Assembly: GCF_016428595.1 (NCBI RefSeq)
Contig: NZ_JAELVQ010000015.1
Span: 44,131-108,130 of the forward strand
Source: Snuella sedimenti
GTDB taxonomy: Bacteria > Bacteroidota > Bacteroidia > Flavobacteriales > Flavobacteriaceae
Reading direction: 5' to 3'
DNA: 64,000 bases
The position numbers and the translations under genes were made by a program. The notes below the pieces were generated by a model. That model was not told the DNA's origin and ran no database searches. It saw only the letters and a list, made by a program, of their open reading frames with translations. This document shows positions 19,187 through 28,820 of the stretch, piece by piece (positions within the stretch are counted from its first letter, which is position 1; each line of letters opens with the position of its first letter).

Positions 19187-20680
19187 ATGAAAATAAATAA
19201 AATTAGCATAATAATCACTTATTTTTTCGTGGTAATTATGGCTTTTTCTATCACATCTTGTGCCGATGAATTAGCAGAATTGAATGAAAACCCAAATGCT
19301 ATTGAAGATCTACCTTACGGTCTTCAACTAACAGAAGTACAACTAGATGCGCCCGGTGGTCGCTATGAAATGCGTAGAGCGGCTTTAGGTTGGGGGATAG
19401 CAGCAGTTCAACAATTAGCTGATGTTAGTATTGCTACTAGTATTTTGCCTGGAGATAAATATATTGACTTTATCGATTATAGTTTTGCATTGTTCGATCG
19501 ATATTATTTACAGGAAGCTAAAGAAGTAGTGGACTTTGTAACGCGTACAGCTGAAGATCCCGAGGCTGTTAATTACAACGCTATTGGACGCATCCTTAAG
19601 GTTATGTCATTTCATAAAGTTACCGATCTTTATGGCGATATCCCATATTCAGAAGCAGGTTTGGGCTATTTGACTAACAATTGGTTTCCTGCTTATGATC
19701 GTCAAGAAGACATATATGCCGACATGCTAAGCGAATTGGAAGCTGCAGCTGTGCAATTAAGTAGTTCTGCTGAGAATCCGGGCACTCAAGACGTTATGTA
19801 TGGCGGTGATCTTACAAAATGGAGAAAATTATCATATTCTATGATGTTACGATTAGGACTTAGATTGTCAAAAGTTGATCCCGCAGCATCAGAATCATGG
19901 GTTAAAAAAGCCATCGCCGGAGGCGTAATGACCGACCTGGATGATGTGGCGAAAGTTGAGCATGAAATAGGAGGAGTAACAAGTCCTATTGGTGATGCTT
20001 TTGATGTTGATAAATTTATGAGGCTGAGCGATACCTTTGTATCTTGGATGGAAGATCATGGAGATCCACGATTGGATATCCTTTCCTGGGTAGAAAATGG
20101 CGGTCCACACCAAGGTTTGCCAAATGGTTTGGATCCTACTACACTGACAACAGAAGGGCCAGCTGGAGGCGATATCCTGGATTACTCACAGGTTAATCAA
20201 GCGTTGGTACAACGCGATTCGCCTTCAATGTTTATGACTTATGCTGAAGTTGAATTTATGTTAGCCGAAGCAGCGGTAAGAGGCTGGTATAACGGTGATG
20301 CAGAAACCCATTATAACAATGGTGTTAGAGCAGCCATGGAAAACTGGTCGTTTTATGGTGTGAGTACACCGTCAACAGCCGAAGTAGATAACTATTTGTC
20401 ATCAAACCCATATAATGCAACAAATGCATTGGAAATGATAGGTGAACAATATTGGGCAGCAACATTCTTAAATCCATGGGAAAGTTATTCCAATTGGAGA
20501 AGGATTGAGTACCCGGTATTAACACCGGTAAACTATCCCGGAAATGCGACCGGAGGAACTATTCCGAGACGATTAAAATATCCTATCGTCGAATTTAATG
20601 TAAATGCAGAAAATGTAAATGCTGCAATTAGTAATCAAGGTCCTAATGACTATACTACAAGAGTATGGTGGGATAAATAA
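19187..20680 (+). CDS. susD: SusD/RagB-like glycan-binding lipoprotein (PUL 1)
   Basis: 497 residues, lipoprotein with Cys25 (ITSC), surface-exposed in the SusCD complex. TPR-like helices occupy the N-terminal half (YNAIGRILKVMSFHKVTDLYGDIPYSEA), which matches the SusD-like_2 type rather than the classical SusD. The C-terminal part has the family motifs FMTYAEVEFMLAEAA and EQYWAATFLNPWESYSNWRR. It acts as the lid of SusC and captures the glycan. It is 27 bases after susC and is followed by a perfect 12-bp hairpin before the next gene. Confidence 0.95.
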   Translation: MKINKISIIITYFFVVIMAFSITSCADELAELNENPNAIEDLPYGLQLTEVQLDAPGGRYEMRRAALGWGIAAVQQLADVSIATSILPGDKYIDFIDYSFALFDRYYLQEAKEVVDFVTRTAEDPEAVNYNAIGRILKVMSFHKVTDLYGDIPYSEAGLGYLTNNWFPAYDRQEDIYADMLSELEAAAVQLSSSAENPGTQDVMYGGDLTKWRKLSYSMMLRLGLRLSKVDPAASESWVKKAIAGGVMTDLDDVAKVEHEIGGVTSPIGDAFDVDKFMRLSDTFVSWMEDHGDPRLDILSWVENGGPHQGLPNGLDPTTLTTEGPAGGDILDYSQVNQALVQRDSPSMFMTYAEVEFMLAEAAVRGWYNGDAETHYNNGVRAAMENWSFYGVSTPSTAEVDNYLSSNPYNATNALEMIGEQYWAATFLNPWESYSNWRRIEYPVLTPVNYPGNATGGTIPRRLKYPIVEFNVNAENVNAAISNQGPNDYTTRVWWDK

Positions 20681-20736
20681 TAAATGAAGAAAAAACTATG
20701 AGGTTTTTTGTAGTTAGTTTTAGTTAAGTTTAATTT

Positions 20737-20764
20737 AATAAAGGAGAGGTAACTCTCCTTTATT
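20737..20764 (+). terminator. Perfect 12-bp hairpin after susD (terminator, attenuator or mRNA stabiliser)
   Basis: AATAAAGGAGAG and CTCTCCTTTATT form a perfect 12-bp stem with the tetraloop GTAA, 56 bases after the susD stop and 47 bases before the next start. Only a weak T/A run follows, so complete termination is uncertain. Partial termination or protection of the upstream susCD mRNA is equally plausible. Confidence 0.75.
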
Positions 20765-20810
20765 ATTTAAAAATAAAATAGTAAGAATAAAGTTACTTTG
20801 GAGTTAAAGA

Positions 20811-23800
20811 ATGAAAAAGAGTATTGTTTATTTAAGTGCTTTGTATGGAATTATTGCTACTTTAATGCTACCGGTTATTGGATATAGTCAGCAGAGTAAA
20901 CAGTTTACACTATTAAAACCATCACAGTCAGGTGTGTACTTTAATAATACTGTAAAGGACACTAGGGAAAGTAATGTTCTTATTTATTCCAATTATTATG
21001 GTGGTGCGGGTGTAGGTATAGCCGATTTTAACAATGACGGGTTACAGGATCTCTTTTTTGCCGGAAACCAGGTAGGGGACAGGTTGTATCTTAATAAAGG
21101 TAATATGCAATTTAAAGACCTTACAATAGAAGCAGGGATTCAGGATAATGGCGGTTGGTCTTCAGGAGTGGTTATTGGCGATGTAAATAATGATGGGTGG
21201 CAGGACATTTATGTTACAAGAGAGTTATATGATAACAGTCCAGAGCTTAGAAAAAACAAACTATATATAAACACTTCAAAAGATGCTCCCGTTGGGACTA
21301 TTAGCTTTAAAGAATCGGCGGAGTCATATAAACTTGCCAATGACGAAAGGACACGTCATGCAACCTTTTTAGATTATAATAAAGATGGGCTTTTGGATAT
21401 CTTTTTATTGAATCAGCCACCCAATCCCGGGAATTATTCCGAAATGTATTATGTAGATCGTCAACAAGAAAAATTTGCACCTAGGTTATATGAAAATAAT
21501 GGCAACAATACGTTTACAGACGTTACCAAAAAGGCAGGACTTTTAAAAACTGGAAACGCGAATAGTGTTGCTTTATTTGATGCAAATAATGACGGTTGGC
21601 AAGACATTTACTTGGCAAATGATTATGCTTCACCGGATGCTTTTTACCTGAATAACGGTAACGGAACATTTACTAACATTGCTGATGAGGCTTTACGTCA
21701 TATATCCTATTTTAGTATGGGTGTAGATGCCGCCGACATTAATAACGACGGTAAACTGGATTTGATGGTTTTGGATATGGTTGCCGAAGATAATTACCGA
21801 TTAAAGTCCAATATGAGTGGGATGAATCCAAATGCTTTTTGGAAAATAGTTCAAAATGGAGGGCACTATCAGTACATGTTTAACACCTTACAGTTAAATC
21901 ATGGAATATACGACGGGATACCACAATTTGGAGATATTGCTCAAATGGCAGGGGTGCCAAGTACCGATTGGAGTTGGTCTAATGTAATAGCCGATTTTGA
22001 TAATGATGGACTTAAAGATATTTATGTAACCAATGGGCTGATGCGGGATATTAGGAATACCGATTCAGATAAAAAAGTTGGAAAATATATAACCAAAGTT
22101 GCAGACAATTTTGTAAAGAATAACCCCAACGGCGGGACTGTATCCATTTGGGATATATTAGATGTTGAAAAGGCATTGAGCTTAATTCCATCGGTAAAAC
22201 TTGCTAATTATGCCTATAAAAATGTAGATGGTTTAACCTTTAGTAAAGTTTCCGATGAGTGGGGGCTTGACGAAAAAACATTTTCGGCCGGTTGTGCCTA
22301 TGGCGACTTGGATAATGATGGTGATCTCGATCTGGTAATCAATAACGTTAATGATGTAGCATCTATTTATAGGAATAATAGCGACCAAAAATCAAATTAC
22401 AATTATTTACGGGTTAAATTAACCAATAAGAAAACAAATAAAACATTACAAGGCGCAAGAGTAGAGGTTGTTCAGGATAAACAACACCAAATGTATGAGT
22501 TTACCAGTGTAAGGGGGATGTACTCATCCAGTGAACAAGTAGCTCATTTTGGGTTTTCAAAAAACAGTAAAATAGACAGTGTTATTGTAACCTGGCCAGA
22601 TCAGGAAAAAAGCATAACTACATCCGTTGCATTAAATCAATTGTTAACTATTGACTATAATATTTCAAAAAGAGTAAACCCAGAACATAAGACGAATCCT
22701 ATAACAGTGTTTACGGAAATAGAGAACTTTAAGCACAGACATGTCGAAAATAATTTTGATGATTTTGAAAAACAGGTGTTATTACCTCATAAACAATCGC
22801 AGTTTGGGCCAGCTTTAACATCAGGAGATGTTAATGGTGATGGTTTGGAAGATATCTTCATAGGGGCTGCTTTAGGACGACCAGCAACATTATACCTTCA
22901 AAAGAAAAACGGAAAATTTACCATTAAACCTAACAAAGAATTTTTAGAGGACGCTAAATTTGAAGACATAGACGCTTTGTTTTTTGATGTAGAAAATGAT
23001 GGCGATTTAGATCTGTACGTCGTAAGTGGAGGTAATAATTGGAAAACAAATTCAGAAAATTACCAAGATCGTTTGTATTTGAATGATAGTAAAGGAAACT
23101 TTACTAAATCGAAAAAAACACTTCCTAAATTAACAGAAAGTGGCGCTTGCGTTCGTGCTTTTGATTATGACGATGATGGTTATTTAGACCTGTTTGTAGG
23201 TGGAAGGCATAGCCCCTGGGATTACCCTTCTCCCGTAACCAGTAGAATTTTAAAAAACGATAACGGAAAGTTTTCAGATGTTACAAAATCAATAGCAAAC
23301 GACCTTATTAATATTGGTATGGTGACCGATGCCATTTGGTTGGATTATAACGAAGATGGTTTAACAGACCTTGTCCTTACAGGAGAATGGATGCCCATCA
23401 CTTTTATAAAAAATATGGGAGGTAAATTCCAAAAGGACACAGCTAACAATGGGCTTTTAAATTCAAATGGTTGGTGGTATAGTATTGCTGCTGCCGATAT
23501 GGATAATGACGGCGATATAGATTTGGTAGCCGGTAATTTGGGATTAAATTATAAATATAAAGCTTCAGAAAGAGAACCCTTTGAGGTATTTTACGATGAC
23601 TTTGATAGTAATGGCCAAAAGGACATTGTACTGAGCTATTATAATTTTGGGGAACAATTCCCTCTAAGAGGCCGCTCTTGTTCTTCGCAACAGATTCCAA
23701 AAATAGCCGAAGAAATTAAAACTTACGATTTGTTTGCGTCCCTGAATCTAACAGAGGTTTACGGAGAAACAAATCTGGCTTCGGCCTTGCATTATAAAGC

Positions 23801-24185
23801 AAAGACCTTTGCCAATACTTATATTGAAAATAATGGAAATGGAAAGTTTAAGGCTATTCCATTACCTTATGAGGCGCAGATATCAAACGGTAACGATATC
23901 CTTTTAGACGATTTTGATAATGATGGCCATAATGATATTTTAATGGTAGGAAACCTGTATCCCGTTGAAATAGAAACTACACGTAACGATGCGGGAATTG
24001 GTATGTTTTTAAAAGGAAACGGTAGTGGTGCCTTTTTACCACAACCAATGGAAAAGAGTGGTGTTTTCTTGCCCCAAGATGTAAAGAAGCTCATAGCTGT
24101 AAAATTAAATAATGAAAGCGTTATCATTACAGCTTCAAACAATGGATTTACGAAATGTTTCAAAATCAATAATACAGCCAAATAA
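20811..24185 (+). CDS. Secreted FG-GAP/VCBS beta-propeller protein with ASPIC/UnbV domain (copy A)
   Basis: 1124 residues with a signal peptide (1-26, GYSQQ). The N-terminal half carries at least seven Ca-binding propeller motifs of the type DFNNDGLQD or DLDNDGDLD (about residues 68-520). An ASPIC/UnbV domain follows at about 530-615 (ARVEVV, SSEQVAHFGF, VTWPDQ), then a second series of seven or so repeats (about 670-1065). This double-propeller plan is found in large surface proteins of flavobacteria; biochemical function is unknown. Its place directly after susCD is where surface glycan-binding proteins usually lie, so glycan binding is a reasonable inference. It is a paralogue of the next gene, whose start is one base after this stop. 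Confidence 0.88.
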   Translation: MKKSIVYLSALYGIIATLMLPVIGYSQQSKQFTLLKPSQSGVYFNNTVKDTRESNVLIYSNYYGGAGVGIADFNNDGLQDLFFAGNQVGDRLYLNKGNMQFKDLTIEAGIQDNGGWSSGVVIGDVNNDGWQDIYVTRELYDNSPELRKNKLYINTSKDAPVGTISFKESAESYKLANDERTRHATFLDYNKDGLLDIFLLNQPPNPGNYSEMYYVDRQQEKFAPRLYENNGNNTFTDVTKKAGLLKTGNANSVALFDANNDGWQDIYLANDYASPDAFYLNNGNGTFTNIADEALRHISYFSMGVDAADINNDGKLDLMVLDMVAEDNYRLKSNMSGMNPNAFWKIVQNGGHYQYMFNTLQLNHGIYDGIPQFGDIAQMAGVPSTDWSWSNVIADFDNDGLKDIYVTNGLMRDIRNTDSDKKVGKYITKVADNFVKNNPNGGTVSIWDILDVEKALSLIPSVKLANYAYKNVDGLTFSKVSDEWGLDEKTFSAGCAYGDLDNDGDLDLVINNVNDVASIYRNNSDQKSNYNYLRVKLTNKKTNKTLQGARVEVVQDKQHQMYEFTSVRGMYSSSEQVAHFGFSKNSKIDSVIVTWPDQEKSITTSVALNQLLTIDYNISKRVNPEHKTNPITVFTEIENFKHRHVENNFDDFEKQVLLPHKQSQFGPALTSGDVNGDGLEDIFIGAALGRPATLYLQKKNGKFTIKPNKEFLEDAKFEDIDALFFDVENDGDLDLYVVSGGNNWKTNSENYQDRLYLNDSKGNFTKSKKTLPKLTESGACVRAFDYDDDGYLDLFVGGRHSPWDYPSPVTSRILKNDNGKFSDVTKSIANDLINIGMVTDAIWLDYNEDGLTDLVLTGEWMPITFIKNMGGKFQKDTANNGLLNSNGWWYSIAAADMDNDGDIDLVAGNLGLNYKYKASEREPFEVFYDDFDSNGQKDIVLSYYNFGEQFPLRGRSCSSQQIPKIAEEIKTYDLFASLNLTEVYGETNLASALHYKAKTFANTYIENNGNGKFKAIPLPYEAQISNGNDILLDDFDNDGHNDILMVGNLYPVEIETTRNDAGIGMFLKGNGSGAFLPQPMEKSGVFLPQDVKKLIAVKLNNESVIITASNNGFTKCFKINNTAK

Positions 24186-24186
24186 T

Positions 24187-27100
24187 ATGAAATTTACCAA
24201 TAGAAAAATCAGTTATAAGGTCTTGGTGTTTGTTACCTTACTTAGTTGTAAATTAATGACATCACAAAGCAAAACATTATTTTCATTACATACACCTGAA
24301 AGTACCAATATAGATTTTAAAAATACCATTAAGGATACCGAAAAAGCCAATATCTTAATGTATGAAGCCTTCTATTCCGGTGCAGGTGTGGCTATTGGCG
24401 ATTTTAATAATGACGGATTACCAGATATTTATTTTGCAGGTAACCAGGTTGGCGACAAATTATACCTGAATCTGGGTAATTTTAAGTTTAAAGATATTAC
24501 AAAGCCTGCAGGTATTTTGAATAAAGGCGGTTGGTCTACCGGTGTTAATATCGTAGACATCAATGGAGATGGTTTTAAAGATATTTTTGTTTGTAAAAGC
24601 TTATATGATGACAGACCCGATCTAAGGCAAAATGAATTATACATCAATAATGGGGATTTAACGTTTACGGAGTCCGCATCCGCTTATAAGATAAACGATC
24701 CTTTTAGAGCGATGCATGCTAACTTTTTTGATTATGACAAGGATGGCGACTTTGATTTGTTTTTAATCAATCAGCCCCCTAATCCATCCATTCTATCACC
24801 ATTAAAGGGAACGAATTGGTTAGATCCAAAGTTAACCTATCGATTTTTTAGGAATACCGGATCGCAGTTTGTAGATGCAACGGTCGCATCTGGATTGGAA
24901 AATGTTGGTTACGGACTGAGCTCTATAGTAGCCGATTTTAATAACGATTCATGGCCCGATCTTTATGTGGCAAACGATTATGAGGCACCCGATTTTTTCT
25001 ATATCAACAATCAAGATGGCACGTTTACCAATAAAATTGATGAGTATCTAAAGCATATATCCTTCTTTAGTATGGGAGCCGATGCAGGAGACATAAACAA
25101 TGACGGTCTTTTGGATCTGTCGGTTGTCGATATGGTAGCCGAAGACAATTACAGGATAAAGGCCAACATGAGCGGGATGAACCCAAAGGAGTTTTGGAAA
25201 ATTGTAAATCTTGGTGGGCATTACCAATATATGTTTAACACATTACAATTAAATAACGGAGCCGATGCTAAAGGTGCTATTAGCTTTAGTGAAATTGGTC
25301 AGTTAGCAGGTATGTCCAATACCGATTGGAGTTGGTCGCCCTTATTTGCCGATTTCGATAATAACGGTTATCAAGATTTATTCGTTTCCAATGGTATAAA
25401 AAGAGACATTAGAAATACGGACGCATTAAAAAATATTGATAAGTACTTTCTTAAAATTGGTAAGAAATACAATATAAAAGATCCTATTAAAAATATAAAG
25501 GCACTAAAACAGTATCTTAATTTAGACAGTATGTTGGCATTTTTTCCAACCATGAGATTACCTAATTATGCTTTTAAAAATAATGGAGACCTTAATTTTG
25601 AAAAAGCTGTCACGTCCTGGGGATTGGAAACACCGTCTTTTTCTTCAGGAGCAGCTTATGGCGACCTCGATAATGACGGCGATCTGGATTTGGTGGTGAA
25701 CAATGTAGACGACTTTGCTTTTATTTACGAAAACAATGCAGATAAAATATCAAAAAACAAGTTTCTTAATTTACGTTTCAAAAATGCTGGAAAAGTAAAC
25801 AGTTTTTTCGGTACCAGAGCAACTATCTATTATAATGGAAAAATTCAGGTTGGCGAACTAACAAGTGCCCGTGGTTTCTATTCGTGTAGCGAAGATATTA
25901 TCCATTTTGGAATGGGAGCGACCAAAAAAATAGATAGTTTGGAAATTTCTTGGTATGATGGTGGCAGATCCACACTATACGATATTAAAACGCAGCAAAC
26001 CTTAGTGATCGACAGGGCTAAGGTGGTAGAAGAAAACAACAAAAAATTAGTAGAAAAAGAAGCGACGCTTTTTAACGATGTTACGGCTACTTTAAATATA
26101 GATCACAAGTACAAGGAAAACAGTTTTGATGATTTTGAAAGGGAAGTGTTGTTACCACATAAAATGTCTGCATTTGGGCCAACTATAACTGTAGGTGATG
26201 TGAATGGAGATGGCCTAGACGATTTTTTTATTGGTGGTGCAGTTGGGGATACAGGAACTATATTTCTTCAAAGTAAAGATGGCAATTTTATAAACACAGA
26301 TAAAGAATATTACAGTGGTTATGCATACCATGAGGATATGGGATCCCTGTTATTTGATGCCGACCTGGATGGTGATTTGGATTTATATGTTGTAAGTGGG
26401 GGTAATGAATTTGATAAAGAAGCAGGTCTTTATCAGGACAGACTGTACCTGAACGATGGTGGAGGAAAGTTTTCTGTAACAGATAATATTTTGCCTAAAC
26501 TGAATGCTAGCGGTGGAAGGGTAATACATGCCGATTATGATGCTGATGGGGATATGGATCTTTTTATTTGTGGTAGGCAGGTACCAGGAAGATATCCCGA
26601 ACCAGCAGAAAGTTACTTGTTAAAAAATAATATTAAAGAGAAAGGAGTTCTACAATTTGAAAAGGTAAACAATCCAGAATTTGTTAATCTCGGAATGGTA
26701 ACGGACGCTGCTTGGTCCGATTATGATCTTGATGGCGATTTGGATATTGTGCTTGTTGGTGAATGGATGCCGTTAACCATTTTTGAAAATAGAAATGGAG
26801 AGTTGGCTAAGAAAAAGTTGCCAAAGGAATTACAAAAAACAACAGGATGGTGGTATAGTTTACAAGCAAAAGATTTGGACAACGACGGCGATGAAGACTA
26901 CATTATTGGGAACTTAGGATTAAATTATAAATACAAAGCAAGCCCAGAAGCACCATTTACTGTAAACTACGGTGATTTTGATCAAAACGGGAAATACGAC
27001 ATTGTTTTGGGCTATTACAATTACGGGACACATTATCCATTAAGGGGGCGTTCTTGTTCATCACAACAAATCCCAGATCTTAAAAATACCTTTCCAGATT

Positions 27101-27546
27101 ATGATTCGTTTGCGCAGTCAAGTTTAATAGATGTATATGGAGTAGATGTTCTAAATAGATCACTAGAGTATGAAGCCTATATGTTTAGTAGTATATGTTT
27201 GGAAAACTTAGGGAAAGGAACCTTTAAAGTCCATAGCTTGCCGAATTTGGCACAAATATCAAGTGTGAATGGTATTGTTATAGACGATGTAGATGCCGAT
27301 GGTAAACAGGATGTCATTTTAGCTGGTAATATGTATGGATCGGAAGTAGAAACAACCAGAAATGATGCAGGAATAGGACTGTTCTTAAAGGGAAATGGAG
27401 ATTGTACTTTTGAGGCTGTTCCTATGATAAAGAGTGGTTTAAATTTACCGTATGATGTAAAAGCACTCCAACCAATTAGACTTAATAATAAAAAAGGGGT
27501 GTTAGTAGGGGTTAATGATGGTAACATACGATTAGTACAATATTAA
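24187..27546 (+). CDS. FG-GAP/VCBS beta-propeller lipoprotein with ASPIC/UnbV domain (copy B)
   Basis: 1119 residues. The start at 24187 is chosen over an in-frame ATG at 24112, because it gives a clean lipoprotein signal (LLSC, Cys21) and avoids overlapping copy A. Architecture matches copy A: about seven DxNxDGxxD repeats, a central ASPIC/UnbV domain (about 530-610; SCSEDIIHFGMG), a second repeat series, and the shared C-terminal EVETTRNDAGIG(L/M)FLKGNG block. Each Asp-rich loop probably binds Ca2+. Whole-length similarity to copy A shows gene duplication. Copy A looks secreted while copy B is lipid-anchored, so the pair may form a complex at the surface; that is inference. Confidence 0.88.
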   Translation: MKFTNRKISYKVLVFVTLLSCKLMTSQSKTLFSLHTPESTNIDFKNTIKDTEKANILMYEAFYSGAGVAIGDFNNDGLPDIYFAGNQVGDKLYLNLGNFKFKDITKPAGILNKGGWSTGVNIVDINGDGFKDIFVCKSLYDDRPDLRQNELYINNGDLTFTESASAYKINDPFRAMHANFFDYDKDGDFDLFLINQPPNPSILSPLKGTNWLDPKLTYRFFRNTGSQFVDATVASGLENVGYGLSSIVADFNNDSWPDLYVANDYEAPDFFYINNQDGTFTNKIDEYLKHISFFSMGADAGDINNDGLLDLSVVDMVAEDNYRIKANMSGMNPKEFWKIVNLGGHYQYMFNTLQLNNGADAKGAISFSEIGQLAGMSNTDWSWSPLFADFDNNGYQDLFVSNGIKRDIRNTDALKNIDKYFLKIGKKYNIKDPIKNIKALKQYLNLDSMLAFFPTMRLPNYAFKNNGDLNFEKAVTSWGLETPSFSSGAAYGDLDNDGDLDLVVNNVDDFAFIYENNADKISKNKFLNLRFKNAGKVNSFFGTRATIYYNGKIQVGELTSARGFYSCSEDIIHFGMGATKKIDSLEISWYDGGRSTLYDIKTQQTLVIDRAKVVEENNKKLVEKEATLFNDVTATLNIDHKYKENSFDDFEREVLLPHKMSAFGPTITVGDVNGDGLDDFFIGGAVGDTGTIFLQSKDGNFINTDKEYYSGYAYHEDMGSLLFDADLDGDLDLYVVSGGNEFDKEAGLYQDRLYLNDGGGKFSVTDNILPKLNASGGRVIHADYDADGDMDLFICGRQVPGRYPEPAESYLLKNNIKEKGVLQFEKVNNPEFVNLGMVTDAAWSDYDLDGDLDIVLVGEWMPLTIFENRNGELAKKKLPKELQKTTGWWYSLQAKDLDNDGDEDYIIGNLGLNYKYKASPEAPFTVNYGDFDQNGKYDIVLGYYNYGTHYPLRGRSCSSQQIPDLKNTFPDYDSFAQSSLIDVYGVDVLNRSLEYEAYMFSSICLENLGKGTFKVHSLPNLAQISSVNGIVIDDVDADGKQDVILAGNMYGSEVETTRNDAGIGLFLKGNGDCTFEAVPMIKSGLNLPYDVKALQPIRLNNKKGVLVGVNDGNIRLVQY

Positions 27547-27760
27547 ATACTGTCTAACGAATCGTTTAAGATTTTAATAAAATTCAATTATTGTCAAATA
27601 AGAATTGGTTTGGGCAAAAATAATGTTAGCATATCAGGCTATAGTTTATTTATTTAGCTAAAATGGCGTATCTTTTGTTTCAACACCAAAGAGACGTACT
27701 ATATATTCCATAAAAAGGAAATAAAATAGTTCTCAAATAGCTAAACAAATTAACTCAAAA

Positions 27761-28765
27761 ATGAACGATACATCATTTAAAGCCCCCTCCCCTTTAGTTA
27801 ATTCCCGTCGTAATTTTGTTAAACTTTCAGTATTGGGGGGTACAGCTCTGGTATTACCAATAGATGTATTGGCATCGGGTATGAGAAGCGAAGCTGTTGA
27901 GGTCGGTATTATTGCAGATGTACATCAGGACATCATGCATGATGGAGAGCAACGCTTACAGGTTTTTATAAACGAAGCCAAAAAACGTAATCCCGATTTT
28001 ATCATTCAGATGGGAGACTTCTGTAGGCCCTATGATCATAACAAGCCTTTTTTAAATATTTGGAATAGCTTTAACGGAGACAAGCACCATGTTATTGGTA
28101 ACCATGATATGGACGGCGGTTTTAGCCGTGAACAGGTAAAAGCCTTTTGGGAAATGCCAGCAAACTATTATTCGTTTGATAAACAAGGTGTTCACTTTGT
28201 TATTTTGGATGGTAACGACCAAAACCCAAAACCATGGAAGGGATATAATCGATACATTGGAAAAGCACAACAAGAATGGCTAAAAGCCGATTTGACCAAA
28301 ACCAAGCAACCAACAGTAGTCTTTAGCCATCAAACCCTAGAGCTTGAAGATGGAGGTGTAGCCAATTTAAAAGAAATTCAAAAAATACTGGAAGAAGCAA
28401 ACAAAAATGCAGGCTTTAAAAAGGTGATGTGCTGTATTAGTGGTCATCACCACACCGATTTTATGACTCAAATAAACGGTATCTATTACGTGCAGATTAA
28501 CAGTGCGTCTTACCGCTGGGTAGGAGGTGATTACCAAACCATACGTTACAGTAAAGAATTGGATAAAACACACCAATGGATTAAATATACCATTCCATAT
28601 AAAGAGTCCTTATTTACCTTTATGTCTATAAAAAACAATAAAATAATCATTGAACCTAGAAAAACAGAGTTTGTAGGGCTCGGACCTGAGGAGTTGGGGA
28701 TGTCAAAGCAACATCCCCACGATCCTATAGTACCCAAGATTTCAAAGTTTAAAATGAATATATAA
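27761..28765 (+). CDS. Tat-exported calcineurin-like metallophosphoesterase
   Basis: 334 residues. A twin-arginine signal (NSRRNFVKLSVLGG, about residues 14-27) indicates folded export, in keeping with a metal enzyme. Metallophosphoesterase ligands are in order: DVHQD, QMGDF, GNHDMD, a histidine in FSHQ, and SGHHH. It probably hydrolyses a phosphoester or phosphodiester in the periplasm or outer membrane; the substrate is unknown and the family is broad. A 214-base gap without a gene separates it from the preceding propeller gene, so a promoter may lie there. A second Tat-dependent phosphoesterase of a different subtype sits in PUL 2. Confidence 0.88.
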   Translation: MNDTSFKAPSPLVNSRRNFVKLSVLGGTALVLPIDVLASGMRSEAVEVGIIADVHQDIMHDGEQRLQVFINEAKKRNPDFIIQMGDFCRPYDHNKPFLNIWNSFNGDKHHVIGNHDMDGGFSREQVKAFWEMPANYYSFDKQGVHFVILDGNDQNPKPWKGYNRYIGKAQQEWLKADLTKTKQPTVVFSHQTLELEDGGVANLKEIQKILEEANKNAGFKKVMCCISGHHHTDFMTQINGIYYVQINSASYRWVGGDYQTIRYSKELDKTHQWIKYTIPYKESLFTFMSIKNNKIIIEPRKTEFVGLGPEELGMSKQHPHDPIVPKISKFKMNI

Positions 28766-28820
28766 ATCATTTTAAAAGTGAGCATATTAATTGTTTACTA
28801 TGACCTTTAAACCAATCATT

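Noticed and set aside
20771..20810. Promoter before the copy A propeller gene (TTACTTTG)
   Set aside because: One base short of the consensus and only 10-15 bases from the ATG.
24112..24186. Earlier ATG giving a 25-residue longer copy B propeller protein
   Set aside because: It overlaps the end of copy A and hides the lipoprotein signal; the ATG at 24187, one base after the previous stop, gives a clean LLSC lipobox.
27547..27760. Promoter before the first phosphoesterase (TATCTTTTG near 27668)
   Set aside because: One base too long for TAnnTTTG and no -33 TTG at the right distance.
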